A stretch of DNA of 64,000 nucleotides from Leptospira weilii (GTDB lineage Bacteria > Spirochaetota > Leptospiria > Leptospirales > Leptospiraceae): positions 1 to 64,000 of the forward strand of contig NZ_CP040842.1 in assembly GCF_006874765.1 (NCBI RefSeq), given 5' to 3'. The translations under genes were made by a program, and so were the position numbers. Under the pieces are notes generated by a model. That model was given only the letters and a program-made list of their open reading frames with translations, was not told the origin of the DNA and did not search any database. Below, one piece after another: positions 42,511 to 52,228 of the stretch (position 1 is the first letter of the stretch; the number at the start of each line of letters is the position of its first letter).

Positions 42511-43030
42511 CGAAGCGTTAAGAGCAATGGCGGCCAAAAAATGTATGTAGACGCAACTTGGTGCCCTGAAATCAAATGTGTATATTACACACATTGATGG
42601 ACGAATTAATAAAGGTGGAAGTTCTGTATGAGGACTTGGAAAAGGCGGATGATCCGAATTTCAAAGCAAAGTCTTAGACTCAATGTAAGCCCTTTGAAAT
42701 TTGGTCCTTAAGAGTGTATTAGAGATTATGAGTACAACCCAAAAATCAAAGAATTTGCCCGGTGTAATAATAGCCGGGTTTTTTGTTTAAGAAATTAGAG
42801 AAATAAAAAGAACAAAATCAGATTAAAGCAGAGATGGGGAAAAAGATGGAAGGGGAGGTGGAGAAAGACCTTCCCATGCGCCTTCTCCCTGAAATCTGAA
42901 AAGGAATGTCCTAAATTACGCACGGAAGAAAAAACTTAAAAACAAAAAACACCTTTCGAACTAAAAAAGATAGAAGGGGATTATAAGGATGAGAGAAGCA
43001 AAATCGAAACTTCATTAAAATCTAACAATC
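42511..43030. other. Gene-poor stretch with a terminator-like hairpin
   Basis: No convincing gene. CCCGG (42758-42762) and CCGGG (42774-42778) followed by T6 form a rho-independent terminator-like structure at 42758-42784. An AATGTGT / ACACATT inverted repeat lies near 42569-42590. Together they could bound a small RNA of ~200 bases, but nothing proves transcription. Confidence 0.35.
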
Positions 43031-44053
43031 TTAAAAGATAAAACCCGCACCAATGTAAAATAGACTCAAAGAATCTAGCTTTTCTTGAGTATATTCGTAT
43101 TTGATTAAATCGGAAGAAATGATAGACCGAAAATTGAAAGAATTATTCAATTCGTTGTATTGTAAATATTTCGCCCTAGATAAGATCAATTCATAACCGA
43201 AAAATAATCTGAGATTTCTAAAAAGGTAAAAGGACAATTCTGAAGTAAGATCAAAACCATGAAATTGAATCCTATTGGAAGCGTTTGAAGTAAAAAAATC
43301 ATACGTATTCAAACTTACAAAATTAGATTTAGAAATACCCTGCAAAAAGAAAACATCCAGATTTGTTCTCAAGGAAAGACCTCTAAACAATTGTAATTCG
43401 GATCTCAGACTAACTTGAGGCCCGTACGTTTTAGTGATATCGGAATAACTGGAAACAAACGAAGCAAGTTGAAGGTATTCCGGAATAAAATCCGGATAAT
43501 TCCGTTTACTTGTAATGGATAAGAATCTAACGCCGCCGCCAAGACTCAGTAAAAAACGATCCTTGTTAAAAATTTCTTTAGTAAGTGCGAATTTATTTTC
43601 CGTTCGAAAAGGGTGGATGTTATATAAAAATCCGGAACCAATATAAGAATATTCTTCGCCTGTCGAACTATAAACTCCTGCATATTTGAAATTGACCTTA
43701 AAGTGTTGAGAAAGAGACAGATGGTTATAATCAAACGAAAACTTATGAACAAAATTCTTATACACGAAACCAAAACTTTTAAAATCAGGGTTTTCAAACT
43801 TTTTGTCTCTACTCGGAGGATCATAACTAGTGAAAATGCCGTTATTTGCAGAATTCCCCAGGGAGGAATTCGCATCTGAGGTTCTTCGGATCGATTCGGG
43901 AACCCAAGAAGCTCGATTCAACCTAAGGAACAATTCAAATGAGTGCTTATTTGAATTATTTTTCGATTCGGTTTCGTAATTTAAATTATCAGCATTGTCT
44001 GAATAAATTTCAGTAGCGAACAAAAAAATTAAAATAAAGATGGATCGTTTCAT
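43031..44053 (-). CDS. Outer-membrane beta-barrel protein
   Basis: This 340-aa protein has a cleavable signal peptide (MKRSIFILIFLFATEIYS) and about ten amphipathic strands separated by charged turns. It ends in a C-terminal aromatic strand (SLFYIGAGFIF), a typical outer-membrane insertion signal. There are few cysteines and no periplasmic domain. It resembles the leptospiral family of ~300-aa barrel proteins of unknown function. A fragment of a paralogue lies at 40660. Confidence 0.7.
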   Translation of the reverse strand: MKRSIFILIFLFATEIYSDNADNLNYETESKNNSNKHSFELFLRLNRASWVPESIRRTSDANSSLGNSANNGIFTSYDPPSRDKKFENPDFKSFGFVYKNFVHKFSFDYNHLSLSQHFKVNFKYAGVYSSTGEEYSYIGSGFLYNIHPFRTENKFALTKEIFNKDRFLLSLGGGVRFLSITSKRNYPDFIPEYLQLASFVSSYSDITKTYGPQVSLRSELQLFRGLSLRTNLDVFFLQGISKSNFVSLNTYDFFTSNASNRIQFHGFDLTSELSFYLFRNLRLFFGYELILSRAKYLQYNELNNSFNFRSIISSDLIKYEYTQEKLDSLSLFYIGAGFIF

Positions 44054-44155
44054 TGATTTTACCTGCTTTGATATTGTATAAATTCGTAAGTTTTCAAATA
44101 AGAAGGATAACGTGTAAAAATTGAGAAATTCGAATGAGAATTTGTATTTTGATTA

Positions 44156-45277
44156 TTAAGAATCTACGTCTTTGTTAGAATTTAACTGAAGTTCCTTTTT
44201 AAGATCACGAGGAGATTTCCCGGTAAACCTAATACAAGCCCTGTGAAAAGAAGATGGAGAATTAAAACCGCATTCAAGAGCGATATTTAAAAGATTGAAA
44301 TTAGATCTTTCTTTCATCATAATCATAACTTCGTTTATTCTGTGAAAATTCAGAAAGTCCGTGTATCTCTTACTCAGATAATTGTTTAAGTAGTAAGAAG
44401 CTTGATGAGTGGAAAGGCCTAAGTCCGCAGCAAAGTCGGGAAGTCTAAGTTCTTCGTCTTTAAATCTTTTCGCTTCTAAAAAATGATTCAGTTTGATTTC
44501 AACGGTCTTTAAATCGACACCTTCTAACAAGTTGCGACCTTGAAATTTTATTTCTTCTTGGATTTCTTCAGAAATAGGAGGTTCTTTTGGTTCTGAAACT
44601 GTGTTTGTAGTCGTAGATCTATCAAACAAAAGGGGACAGGCCCGTTCTAAAATAAAGATGTAGCACAGCACCGATCCGGCTAGCAATTCCGCAATAAAAA
44701 AGAAGACTTTTCTATCCAGTATCGTACCAAATAAATCCAATCCGAAACAGATAGAAATCAGAAGTGAAATCAAAGGTAGGTTGAAGTAAACGATAGGTTT
44801 TTTAGAAATTAAAATATTTCTAAAAGACCAGGCAGTCGTAAATACGGAAATCCCGAACCCTAGAATGTCTATGAAGGAAACAAAATAAAGTTCCGGAATC
44901 AAATACGAAAATAGAATGGCAACGGGAATCATACCTAAGAGTCGTTTGCAGTAATTCCACGGATGATCTAAAGTCTCTAATACATAGCTAAAACAAACGA
45001 AAACGGCCGAAATGGAATAGAGAACTAAGCCGTAATAAGATCCGAATGTAATTTTGTTTTCAGTTCGCAAGTTTCCTTGGCCGAACAGAATTCCATTGTT
45101 TAAAATCAGAAAGAACGCAAACGAACAAAGAACCGTTCCATAAGATTTTTTAAAATGATCCTTTGAAAAAAGTTTCGCAAATCCTAAAATTATACCGATA
45201 ACCACACTGAAGGAATGGAAGTAGGTGATACCTAATTCTATAAAATTCGTATAATTGAAAATTCCGACAGTATTCAT
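44156..45277 (-). CDS. Membrane-anchored AraC-family regulator, copy D
   Basis: 373 aa, the most diverged of the four: same 7TM-like N-terminus ([20 protein letters not shown]), a different linker ([20 protein letters not shown]) and the conserved AraC HTH ([39 protein letters not shown]). Its divergence and complete module (57-aa gene, XRE, 7TM, intact GNAT) suggest this is the oldest or founding unit on this replicon. Confidence 0.83.
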   Translation of the reverse strand: MNTVGIFNYTNFIELGITYFHSFSVVIGIILGFAKLFSKDHFKKSYGTVLCSFAFFLILNNGILFGQGNLRTENKITFGSYYGLVLYSISAVFVCFSYVLETLDHPWNYCKRLLGMIPVAILFSYLIPELYFVSFIDILGFGISVFTTAWSFRNILISKKPIVYFNLPLISLLISICFGLDLFGTILDRKVFFFIAELLAGSVLCYIFILERACPLLFDRSTTTNTVSEPKEPPISEEIQEEIKFQGRNLLEGVDLKTVEIKLNHFLEAKRFKDEELRLPDFAADLGLSTHQASYYLNNYLSKRYTDFLNFHRINEVMIMMKERSNFNLLNIALECGFNSPSSFHRACIRFTGKSPRDLKKELQLNSNKDVDS

Positions 45278-45302
45278 ATAAGGGTATGGAAGAGAAAATA
45301 TC

Positions 45303-45476
45303 CTACAGGTTTAATTTTAGTTTTTTTCTGATCGTTAAAATCCTACGAAAACTTGTGAATTTCAAGATTGCTTCTCTGTCTTCGTCGTTTAATGATTTGC
45401 CTAAGTATTTCTCATACTTGTCTAAATCGGAATTGGAGATTTCTAAGGGATTTATTTGGAAATAATTGAAAACCAT
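45303..45476 (-). CDS. Small conserved protein of the signalling module, copy D
   Basis: 57 aa: [20 protein letters not shown], then [20 protein letters not shown], ending KKLKLNL. It is homologous to the 62-aa genes at 19704 and 40450 and lies just upstream of the AraC gene. It overlaps the end of the 45452 gene by 25 bases. Confidence 0.6.
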   Translation of the reverse strand: MVFNYFQINPLEISNSDLDKYEKYLGKSLNDEDREAILKFTSFRRILTIRKKLKLNL

Positions 45477-46045
45477 GGTTTAGTCCTAGTTTGCGTTTTA
45501 TTTTGGATTCCGATAATTTGTATGTTTAATTGAGAAATAAAGGCCATAATTCTTTTATGTTGATTCAAATGATAGGATACTTGGTGAAAAGGAACTCCAT
45601 GGTAGGCTACAAGGTTTTGTATTCGCCAATGGAATACTTTATAATAGTCATTAGCTATAATTGAATTTAATATTTCTTCTATCCTTGGCGTCGTGAAAAG
45701 GGCTGACTTTAGTAGAAGTGGTATAAGAAGAATGCTGTAGGTTATGAAAATGAATCTTACTCTAATACTTATATCTAATTCGTATAACGGAATATCCCAA
45801 AGAATAGTAGAAATCCATAATAGAAAAAATCGGATTGGAATAATGGTACTTTCATAATTATTTTGTTCATTTCTTTTGTGAATAGGGATGCAAATTCGAT
45901 ATAATAGTTTGAGTCTTTTCCAAAAATTCTTTTTCAACCAGTTAAATATCCAAAAGGCTTCAAAAGATCTGTCTTTATTATAGAAATGTGGCGATAATAC
46001 AACGGAGAGTTGGGCAATCAATTCTCGAAATTTTGGATCGATCAT
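45452..46045 (-). CDS. Hypothetical membrane protein in module D
   Basis: This 197-aa protein starts MIDPKFRELIAQLSVVLSPH and has two hydrophobic segments (PIRFFLLWISTILWDIPLY and VRFIFITYSILLIPLLL), with a basic C-terminus. It is absent or decayed in the other modules. No family recognised. It is divergent from the XRE gene. Confidence 0.45.
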   Translation of the reverse strand: MIDPKFRELIAQLSVVLSPHFYNKDRSFEAFWIFNWLKKNFWKRLKLLYRICIPIHKRNEQNNYESTIIPIRFFLLWISTILWDIPLYELDISIRVRFIFITYSILLIPLLLKSALFTTPRIEEILNSIIANDYYKVFHWRIQNLVAYHGVPFHQVSYHLNQHKRIMAFISQLNIQIIGIQNKTQTRTKPWFSIISK

Positions 46046-46137
46046 TTTACATTTCCTTTCAATTTAGGATTTTAGCCACGTTTTGATGGAAAATACATTG
46101 TACTCAATGAATACTTTGTCAATAATAAAAATACCCA

Positions 46138-46539
46138 ATGAATACTTTTAATTTAAAGACACAATCCGGAAGACTTGCTTATATCATTTCTGAAACGGGA
46201 ATGACTCAGAGTCGGTTTGGAGAAGAGGCGGGTATTTCCAAGCAGCAAGTTTCCAATATTATTGCTGGAGAAAGGGAGGTTTCAGAACCTGTTGCAATGG
46301 TAATCGAATATAAATTTGGATTTCGAAAAGAATGGATTTTAACTGGAAATGGATCTAAAAAGGACCAAAAAAGAAATTCTCAGGAAATTACGGCATTAAA
46401 TTCCGATATACAATTACAACGAAAAATAGAACGAATACCTGGAGTTAAAAAGCTGATTGAGGACTTTTTAACTTTAAGCTCCGAAGATAGAGCTGTCATT
46501 GAGGATATGGTAAAAAGATTGAAGAAAAAAGAAGAATAA
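46138..46539 (+). CDS. XRE-family HTH regulator, copy D
   Basis: This 133-aa protein has a clear HTH at residues ~12-38 (IISETGMTQSRFGEEAGISK, QQVSNIIAGERE) and the shared VIEYKFGFRKEWILTGNG segment, then a helical C-terminus. It is divergently transcribed from 45452, consistent with control of the module. Confidence 0.82.
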   Translation: MNTFNLKTQSGRLAYIISETGMTQSRFGEEAGISKQQVSNIIAGEREVSEPVAMVIEYKFGFRKEWILTGNGSKKDQKRNSQEITALNSDIQLQRKIERIPGVKKLIEDFLTLSSEDRAVIEDMVKRLKKKEE

Positions 46540-46613
46540 ATTTTAATTCATGTTCGTCAAAACTATCGTTTCTTTTCAACCGACTTTATAAAGTTTAAGT
46601 AAATTCGTAAAAT

Positions 46614-47516
46614 CTAACGAATTCGTTTTTTATATCGATTTGCAAGGATTCCAGATATATCCACTATATCTAAATTCGTAGATTTTCGGAGCTTATGGTC
46701 TTCTATTAAAATATCAAGGGTCAGCATAGATTTACTGTTTAAAAGCTTAAATCCATATTCTGGCGAATCGAGAAGATTATATAATCCAAGAACCGGAAAG
46801 GAAAAAATTCGATTGAGTAACGGTAAACGCTCGCCTTTTAAAATATTTTCTCTAATTTCAAAAGCATCGTAGTGTAAGATTGCAACTGCCCAGAAAATAG
46901 ATGATGGGAAAAGTCCCAGCACTGCTTCTGATGAATAGAAATGTCCATAAAAGGGAAGAATATAAACACAAAAAATAGTAACAGTAAATGCTATAAAAGT
47001 TCCTAAAGATAGAAGAAAGGCTCTGACTCTGAGATCCCCACGGCTTTGAAAAGCAGTTTTTACTAATATAGTAAAAGAAAAGGAAATGTAAATTACACAG
47101 TAGGCGATGATTAGATGATAATTATAAGTAGGTTGATAAGTAAATGTTGAGTGGTCTTGGATTTTGGCAACTAAACCCGTGGCAGCCGTAAAAATTAGAT
47201 AACAAAGTATCATTGAATTGATGAAAAAAGTCCAACGACCAGAAACGGTATTGTTTCCGAATAAGGATCTTACAAGTGAATAAAATAAATAAGGGACGAA
47301 TAAAATAGGAATCAACATCCAATTCAACACAATTTCTCGGAATTCAAAAGGGATAAGGTAACGAAATCCAAAACAAAGTCTCCAAATAGCAAGAGAGACA
47401 CATAACCTAAAAAAGTATTTTTGTACAATTTTTTGACTGGGAATTCGATTTACATACCATCCAAGAAATAAAAGAAAAAAGCCAATTATTATATTATAAA
47501 AAATTATAGAATTCAT
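46614..47516 (-). CDS. 7TM receptor-like membrane protein, copy D
   Basis: This 300-aa protein has seven hydrophobic segments, with FWAVAILHYDAFEIRENIL at the end of the membrane part and a ~80-aa tail ending ILANRYKKRIR. Same gene order as the other modules: downstream of the acyltransferase by 15 bases on the same strand. Confidence 0.65.
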   Translation of the reverse strand: MNSIIFYNIIIGFFLLFLGWYVNRIPSQKIVQKYFFRLCVSLAIWRLCFGFRYLIPFEFREIVLNWMLIPILFVPYLFYSLVRSLFGNNTVSGRWTFFINSMILCYLIFTAATGLVAKIQDHSTFTYQPTYNYHLIIAYCVIYISFSFTILVKTAFQSRGDLRVRAFLLSLGTFIAFTVTIFCVYILPFYGHFYSSEAVLGLFPSSIFWAVAILHYDAFEIRENILKGERLPLLNRIFSFPVLGLYNLLDSPEYGFKLLNSKSMLTLDILIEDHKLRKSTNLDIVDISGILANRYKKRIR

Positions 47517-47531
47517 AAAAATTGCTCATAT

Positions 47532-48170
47532 TTAACTTAAATTTGAAGCAATTTCTTGTAAAGATTCTTTTTTGATTTCAATAATTCTAAATTGACAAAA
47601 TTCTCCTTTGAGATAAAAGCCAGGAAAATACATTAAATCAGGATATTTTTGGGAGTGTGTAACTCCTGCTCTAAAATAGATTCTTTCAATTCCTTTTGAT
47701 TCCGGGTTGTACATTCCATAGACTATGGAATAATTCTTCTCCAAGCAATGTTTCGCGACTGATTTGAAAAGAATGGCGCAAGCTCTTCCGCTTTTGCTCG
47801 TTGGTAGAAATGAGACTGAATTCCAATCTGCTACGTTATCTTCTATAACTTTATATTGTTTGAGAAGCGGTTGTCCCCAAACGACAGCAACTTCCAAAGG
47901 GATAACATTATCCGGCCTTTTTTCAATTATCCGCATAGCGGCTAGGATTTTGTCAGTATTCTCGTCCTCTGCATAAAACCAAGTTGACCAAGGGTCATAA
48001 TTAATGTTTTTCCAAGAAGAATGTGAATATCCAGATTCAGCATATACTTTGGATACAAATTCTTTTACTTTTTTTAGCTCTTCCGGTGACTCTAATCCTA
48101 CAATCGTCTTAACTTCAATTTTTTCTTTTGCACGAGGGTATGTTTTTGTAGTTATTTGTGACATAATCAT
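47532..48170 (-). CDS. FeeM/LuxI-like GNAT acyltransferase, copy D
   Basis: This 212-aa protein carries NINYDPWSTWFYAED, ILAAMRIIEKRPDNVIPLEVA, VIEDNVADWNSVSFLPTSKS and IVYGMYNPESKGIERIYFRAG. It is intact, unlike copy B, and aligns throughout with copy A. Predicted to make an N-acyl product (FeeM/LuxI fold); substrate unknown. Its start codon overlaps the operator palindrome at 48159. Confidence 0.7.
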   Translation of the reverse strand: MIMSQITTKTYPRAKEKIEVKTIVGLESPEELKKVKEFVSKVYAESGYSHSSWKNINYDPWSTWFYAEDENTDKILAAMRIIEKRPDNVIPLEVAVVWGQPLLKQYKVIEDNVADWNSVSFLPTSKSGRACAILFKSVAKHCLEKNYSIVYGMYNPESKGIERIYFRAGVTHSQKYPDLMYFPGFYLKGEFCQFRIIEIKKESLQEIASNLS

Positions 48171-48180
48171 AATTATGTCA
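48159..48180. promoter_or_regulatory. Palindromic operator at the acyltransferase start, copy D
   Basis: Identical 22-bp palindrome to 22070-22091 (TGACATAAT - CATA - ATTATGTCA), followed by a minus-strand TATAAT-like element. Identity between otherwise diverged modules argues for functional constraint. The remaining bases to 48437 hold no gene. Confidence 0.62.
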
Positions 48181-48437
48181 CATTATAATAAAATTACAAT
48201 CATTTAATCTTTTTTCGTTCAATAATGTGTCATTTTGGATTCGGCTAATTTTAAAATAGATTTTTAAAAAATTTCGAAATCCGCTTTTTACGGAAGAATA
48301 GGGGAATCGAAATGATATAAAGGAATCGAAGGCGGGAATATAATCGAAATATATAATACTGGAAAGCTTAAGTCTTGAGCGTGAAGCACATTCCTAAATG
48401 CAATTGACCTGCCCAAACGATATCCCAAAGATATCGG

Positions 48438-49388
48438 ATGACCGAAGTGAACAATCCGCACGATCGATTGATCCGAGAAACATTTCAGGACAAAAAAGAG
48501 GCAGCCACTTTCTTCAAAAACACACTCCCGCGGGAAGTGGTAGAACTACTCGACTTGGAAAACTTAGAATTGTCCGAATCGAGTTTTGTAAGCGAAGAAT
48601 TAAAACAAGAACAAACCGACCTACTGTTCCAAATCCCGCTCAAGTCCGGAAATCGGACCAATGTGTATTTACTCTTCGAACACAAAAGTTATTTAGAAAA
48701 CAGCATCTACATCCAACTACTCGGATATCTCACAGAAATCTATCGAAACCAACAAAGGAATGAAGAGAAGTTATCGGTCGTAATCCCGTTCGTATTCTAT
48801 CACGGAGAAAAAGAGTGGAAATTGGGAGATCGATTTTTGGAACAATTCGTTTTAACGAAACAAGAAACGGAAATTCTCAAGGACTTTATCCCGGATTTTA
48901 GGATCGACTTGTTCGATTTGAAAGGGATAGAATTGAAGGAGAAATTGGAAAGTATCACTTTTCAAGTGACTCTGGGAGTGGTTCAAAGAATCCGGGAAGG
49001 AGATTTGGAATTTATTTCTCACTTACCGGGGTTATTTTCCCTATTACTTGGAATCGAGGAAGAATCGAAAAGGGTTGCAATCTTACGGAAACTGTTATTG
49101 TATATTTACTGGGTTCGAGATTTGAAGCCATCGGAATTGAAGGGAGTCCTTCAACGATCTAAATTGGAACAATATGAGGAATTGACGATGACAACCGCGG
49201 AAAGACTCATTTCGGAAGGGATGCGCCAAGGTATCGAGAAGGGTATTGAAAAAGGTATCGAGAAGGGTATTGAAAAAGGGAAACTGGAAGATGCCGGTAA
49301 GATGCTAAAGAAAGGGATTGATTTAAAGACCGTTTTAGAAATTACAGGACTTACCGAAAAGACCCTCAAGGAAAATGGATTTCTCTAA
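48438..49388 (+). CDS. Rpn-family PD-(D/E)XK nuclease
   Basis: This 316-aa protein has the N-terminal Rpn/transposase_31 layout: [20 protein letters not shown], then QTDLLFQIP and YLLFEHKSY, which supply the Asp and ExK-type residues of the nuclease core, and [13 protein letters not shown]. Rpn proteins are recombination-promoting endonucleases. The C-terminus has four tandem GIEK repeats (residues ~273-289) encoded by 12-bp DNA repeats, typical of this family and prone to length change, then a short helix bundle. Confidence 0.85.
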   Translation: MTEVNNPHDRLIRETFQDKKEAATFFKNTLPREVVELLDLENLELSESSFVSEELKQEQTDLLFQIPLKSGNRTNVYLLFEHKSYLENSIYIQLLGYLTEIYRNQQRNEEKLSVVIPFVFYHGEKEWKLGDRFLEQFVLTKQETEILKDFIPDFRIDLFDLKGIELKEKLESITFQVTLGVVQRIREGDLEFISHLPGLFSLLLGIEEESKRVAILRKLLLYIYWVRDLKPSELKGVLQRSKLEQYEELTMTTAERLISEGMRQGIEKGIEKGIEKGIEKGKLEDAGKMLKKGIDLKTVLEITGLTEKTLKENGFL

Positions 49389-49496
49389 AATCGAATTCTT
49401 CCCATTCTGTTGAGAAAAACAAAAAAAATTCTAAGTTGCACAAAATGAAAAAGTAAAAATAAATTATTTCCTTTTTTAAAGTGAACAAATGTTTAC

Positions 49497-49589
49497 TACT
49501 GATCCAAAATAAAGTGCCTTTAGTTTGAGCACAAATCCCACGTTTAGAGTCAGAATTTTAGACACTCTGTTATATAGAGATGAGTAACA
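49497..49589 (+). repeat. Dispersed IS630-end-like repeat
   Basis: TACTGATCC, then AGTTTGAGCACAAATCCCAC, AGAATTTTAGACAC and ATATAGAGATGAGTAAC. Same family as 42415. The region 49590-49713 after it has no recognised feature. Confidence 0.6.
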
Positions 49590-49713
49590 TAACCAAAACT
49601 ACATTATGGGGAGTTTCTTATTCTGATGGGTTTTTCTTGTTAAGTTTGGGTTGATTGAATAATGTGTCTTTATGACATTCGTATATTTAGTTGTTATTAG
49701 GTATTTATGCGGC

Positions 49714-50362
49714 ATGTTTGCTAAAGTTTTCATCGCAATACTAACTTTTAGCGCTTCTGGCCCAACCAAAGACCGCTGTTGGCCAGCGCGCTGAGGATTT
49801 TGTCGCGCCCAATTGGAAGCTTAAGGAAGCGATTGCGGGCGACATGAATTTGGATACCTTTTCAGACTTAGTCCTCGTCGTAGATTCTCCAGATGGTGAG
49901 CGCCGCACCTTGCTCGTTCTCGAACAAACTTACGACCATTATTATCGCTTGGCGTTGAGTGTCGAGGAGATTGCCTTTTGCGCGCAATGCGGAGGGATGT
50001 TAGGTGATCCTTACAATCCACCGCAGATCAAGAGTGGAGTCCTAACGGTTTCCAACTACGGCGGCGCTGCCGATCGCTGGTATGAAACCTTCACTATTCA
50101 GTTTCGCCGGGGACGCTACGAACTTATCGGTTATACAGTCGGCGGCTTCTCTGCGGTCGATGAATGCCATGCAACGGACATCGATATCAACTTGCTTACC
50201 AGCAAAGCCCGCCTGCGTAAGGATGTATCAAAGGGAACCGGATGCGAAATGAACGAGCAATGGACGAACTGGAAGGCCACGTTCCCTTTCTATCTTAAGG
50301 CTCGCAACACTTGGAAACTCCCGAGTGAGGCTAACTTTCCAAAGTTCTTCACTACGAAATAG
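49714..50362 (+). pseudogene. Secreted protein gene with a frameshift in the signal peptide
   Basis: The open frame from 49844 gives 172 aa (ending PSEANFPKFFTTK), but in-frame coding runs further upstream (AQPKTAVGQRAEDFVAPNW) without a start. An ATG at 49714 opens MFAKVFIAILTFSAS in the next frame. Removing one G of the GG at 49760-49761 joins them into a perfect signal peptide with an ASA-QP cleavage site. The gene is GC-richer than its surroundings, with Cys-x-x-Cys (CAQC) near residue 47 of the 172-aa frame. Family unknown. A second, also frameshifted copy is at 60883-61311. Confidence 0.6.
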
Positions 50363-50440
50363 CGCAAGCACGGCGCCGCTACTCGGATACATTCGCCTCC
50401 GGCGAACGTCGGAGAACCTATTGCGTTAGGTGCAATTTTG
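50363..50440 (+). other. attC-like structured site after the secreted-protein gene
   Basis: The sequence begins GCGCAA just after the stop and ends TTGCGTTAGGTGC, so the ends are partly complementary and the 3' end contains GTTAGGT, fitting the GTTRRRY core of integron attC sites. Inside, ATTCGCC-TCC-GGCGAA forms a strong hairpin. No integrase gene is present in this window. The assignment is tentative. Confidence 0.4.
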
Positions 50441-50463
50441 GCAAATTTGATTGCAGGAATAAT

Positions 50464-50595
50464 ATGAGCAATTTATCAAATATAGGATACCCTACAAAGA
50501 GTGAGGAAGAACTCGAAAAACTTACCGAGAAAGCATACAAAAATTCGAATATTATTAATAGTACTAAAGGGAGTTATGCGTATTATTTAACGTGA
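50464..50595 (+). pseudogene. 5' fragment of an unknown gene
   Basis: A 43-codon frame (MSNLSNIGYPTKSEEELEKL...) ends exactly where the repeat at 50588 begins. Hydrophilic, with good start context (GGAATAATATG). It looks like the N-terminus of a larger protein cut off by the repeat junction. Confidence 0.4.
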
Positions 50596-50660
50596 GTTCG
50601 GCGTAAGGAGGAAAAAAAGAGAAAGCCCTTCTACAAAAAAGCGCCAGATCACATATTGAA
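50588..50660. repeat. Short repeat shared with 40743-40815
   Basis: TGAGTTCGGCGTAAGGAGGA and AAAGCGCCAGATCACATA match the copy at 40743. It truncates the preceding frame. 50661-50795 contains nothing recognisable. Confidence 0.5.
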
Positions 50661-50795
50661 CCAAATTTCCAGACAAGAAAAGGGTTACAACATACAAGGT
50701 CAACCATCCACTAAAATGAGTTCCGACACACTTTAAAAACTCAGCAAATTGATCTTGGCTACAGTTGTGTTTCTTAAGTTGACGGCATTGAATTC

Positions 50796-51509
50796 TCAAC
50801 CGCGATGGTCAGTTGCGTTTACAAAACTAAGTCGTGGGAGTCCTGTTTTCTCCAATGCCTCCTTAACGCTACGATGAATTATGACGAGATCCACACTTTC
50901 GGTAAGTCGAAATAACAATAACCCATGGGTTTGTTCGGGCGCGATCACTAATCCGTTGTCGAACCAGCTAACGTTTATCGGTATATCTCCAAGGAGCGGC
51001 TTGCTGACGGATACGGAGGAGACCAACCCTATAATGTTTACAGCCGAATAATTCTCATATTTCCGTCCGGTTTGCGTTTCGCTGATCACAGCTCGGTAAA
51101 GATCCAGATTGTCCACGCCAGTTCCGCGGAGTGTTTCGATAAGGACATGAGACATGAGGGGAATACCTGCGGAGAAATAAGGAATCATCTCCCCTTCGTC
51201 TTCGGGCTCGATCTCGTGCTTCAATGGCTGAGGAATTTCGATGGGAATGCGTTCACCCGACATCCAGGTCCGATATCTGCGTGGAAGTTCCGACCAAGGT
51301 CTTGTAGTAAGACGAGCACAATTCTCTGTAAGAGCACTTCTAAAAATATAGTAGTCCGATTCTTGTTTACTCACTGTAACCCTCTCCTGCCACAGAGATA
51401 CTACCCATATCAATCCACAATCGTTTTCGCATTTGTTATATCGAAGAGGTTGAAATTGTAGATTATCACTAGGAGTAAAATTGACGTAGCTAAAATATAC
51501 AATCCTCAT
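50796..51509 (-). CDS. Imm11-family (DUF1629) orphan immunity protein
   Basis: The protein is 237 aa with YYIFRSALTENCARLTTRPW near the start, then IPYFSAGIPLMSHVLIETLR, GTGVDNLDLYRAVISETQTG and YENYSAVNIIGLVS. The PLMS, GVDNL-Y and NY-AVNI-G motifs define the Imm11/DUF1629 immunity family found with polymorphic toxins. No toxin is adjacent, so it is an orphan. Its GC content is above the local average, suggesting separate acquisition. Confidence 0.7.
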   Translation of the reverse strand: MRIVYFSYVNFTPSDNLQFQPLRYNKCENDCGLIWVVSLWQERVTVSKQESDYYIFRSALTENCARLTTRPWSELPRRYRTWMSGERIPIEIPQPLKHEIEPEDEGEMIPYFSAGIPLMSHVLIETLRGTGVDNLDLYRAVISETQTGRKYENYSAVNIIGLVSSVSVSKPLLGDIPINVSWFDNGLVIAPEQTHGLLLFRLTESVDLVIIHRSVKEALEKTGLPRLSFVNATDHRG

Positions 51510-51518
51510 TTGGAAGAA

Positions 51519-51534
51519 ATGAACAAATGTTCAT
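51519..51534. promoter_or_regulatory. Palindrome upstream of the Imm11 gene
   Basis: ATGAACAAATGTTCAT, 7-bp arms, lies 10 bases upstream of the start at 51509. A related string GTGAACAAATGTTTAC is at 49481-49496. Possible repressor site. Confidence 0.4.
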
Positions 51535-51670
51535 AATGCGACCAAATTCACATTATGGGAAGTTAAGCAAATATTTGTAAAGTATATTTAATTTGTATAC
51601 TGTTCAATTGAATCCTCCCCTTGCACAATTTGAAATCGGCTATTATTGAGGGCAGTAGCCCTACTTTTCA

Positions 51671-51702
51671 TTGACTAAAAATTAGTCTATATAGACTATA
51701 TT
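51671..51702 (+). promoter_or_regulatory. Promoter with 16-bp palindrome before the wHTH gene
   Basis: TTGACT at 51671-51676 as -35. The perfect palindrome TAGTCTATATAGACTA at 51683-51698 overlaps the expected -10 region. Autoregulation by the downstream winged-helix protein is plausible. The rest of 51535-51741 shows nothing else. Confidence 0.5.
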
Positions 51703-51741
51703 ATAGTTGATAATAAAAAGGGAATACATTACGCTTCAAAA

Positions 51742-52080
51742 ATGATCCTCGACGGAATCTTTGGAAATAGAACAGCCTCAAGAGTTTTATTACACCTGTA
51801 TCATTATAACGAGATTCACTCATCGGCAATCGCGGCTGATTATGGAACGGCAGTCACCCCGATTAGACTTCAGCTTGAGCGCTTTGAGAAAACGGGAATT
51901 ATTGTCGCAAGAAACATTGGTCGATCAAGAGTTTTTGCATTTAATCCAAAGTCTCCCTTTGTGAAACCGATCAAAGGCATTCTGGCTATTTTTTACAATT
52001 CATTATCCATTGAAGAGAAAGAATTAATCTTTTCTACTAGAAGAAGGCCAAGACAAAAGGGGAAACCGGTTTATGGATGA
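51742..52080 (+). CDS. Winged-helix regulator of a nucleotidyltransferase pair
   Basis: This 112-aa protein has a winged HTH over residues 5-70 (RVLLHLYHYNEIHSSAIAAD, TPIRLQLERFEKTGIIV, GRSRVFAFNP). Its end overlaps the next start by 8 bases. The pairing of a small wHTH protein with a nucleotidyltransferase is seen in AbiE-like and MNT-type toxin-antitoxin systems; here the partner is destroyed by an IS. Confidence 0.65.
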   Translation: MILDGIFGNRTASRVLLHLYHYNEIHSSAIAADYGTAVTPIRLQLERFEKTGIIVARNIGRSRVFAFNPKSPFVKPIKGILAIFYNSLSIEEKELIFSTRRRPRQKGKPVYG

Positions 52081-52228
52081 ACCTGACTGGGTTAACGCAG
52101 ACGAAGAAGGGCTTTGGAAATTTGTGGGATGGCATTTGGCTAACAAAGGTATTCAGTCCGTTTTAGTAGGAGGTGCCGTCGTCTCGATCTATTCACGAGG
52201 TGCCTATCGTTCCGGAGATATAGACTTA
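52073..52228 (+). pseudogene. Nucleotidyltransferase gene truncated by IS insertion
   Basis: The frame reads KGIQSVLVGGAVVSIYSRGA, then YRSGDIDLEP, the G-G-x9-D-x-D signature of the nucleotidyltransferase fold, and runs into the IS left end at 52228. The apparent extension to 52276 is IS sequence. The missing 3' part is not found on the other side of the IS. Confidence 0.7.

Noticed and set aside
42540..42784. tRNA or riboswitch in the gene-poor stretch
   Set aside because: The hairpins do not form a cloverleaf and no known riboswitch core was recognisable; only a terminator-like stem is supported.
49200..49300. Possible CRISPR-like short repeats
   Set aside because: They are contiguous 12-bp coding repeats (GIEK) without spacers. 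No CRISPR array or cas gene was seen anywhere in the window.
50587..50799. 70-aa minus-strand frame
   Set aside because: It is read through the dispersed repeat at 50588 and shares translated shadow sequence with the copy at 40743, with no coding support.
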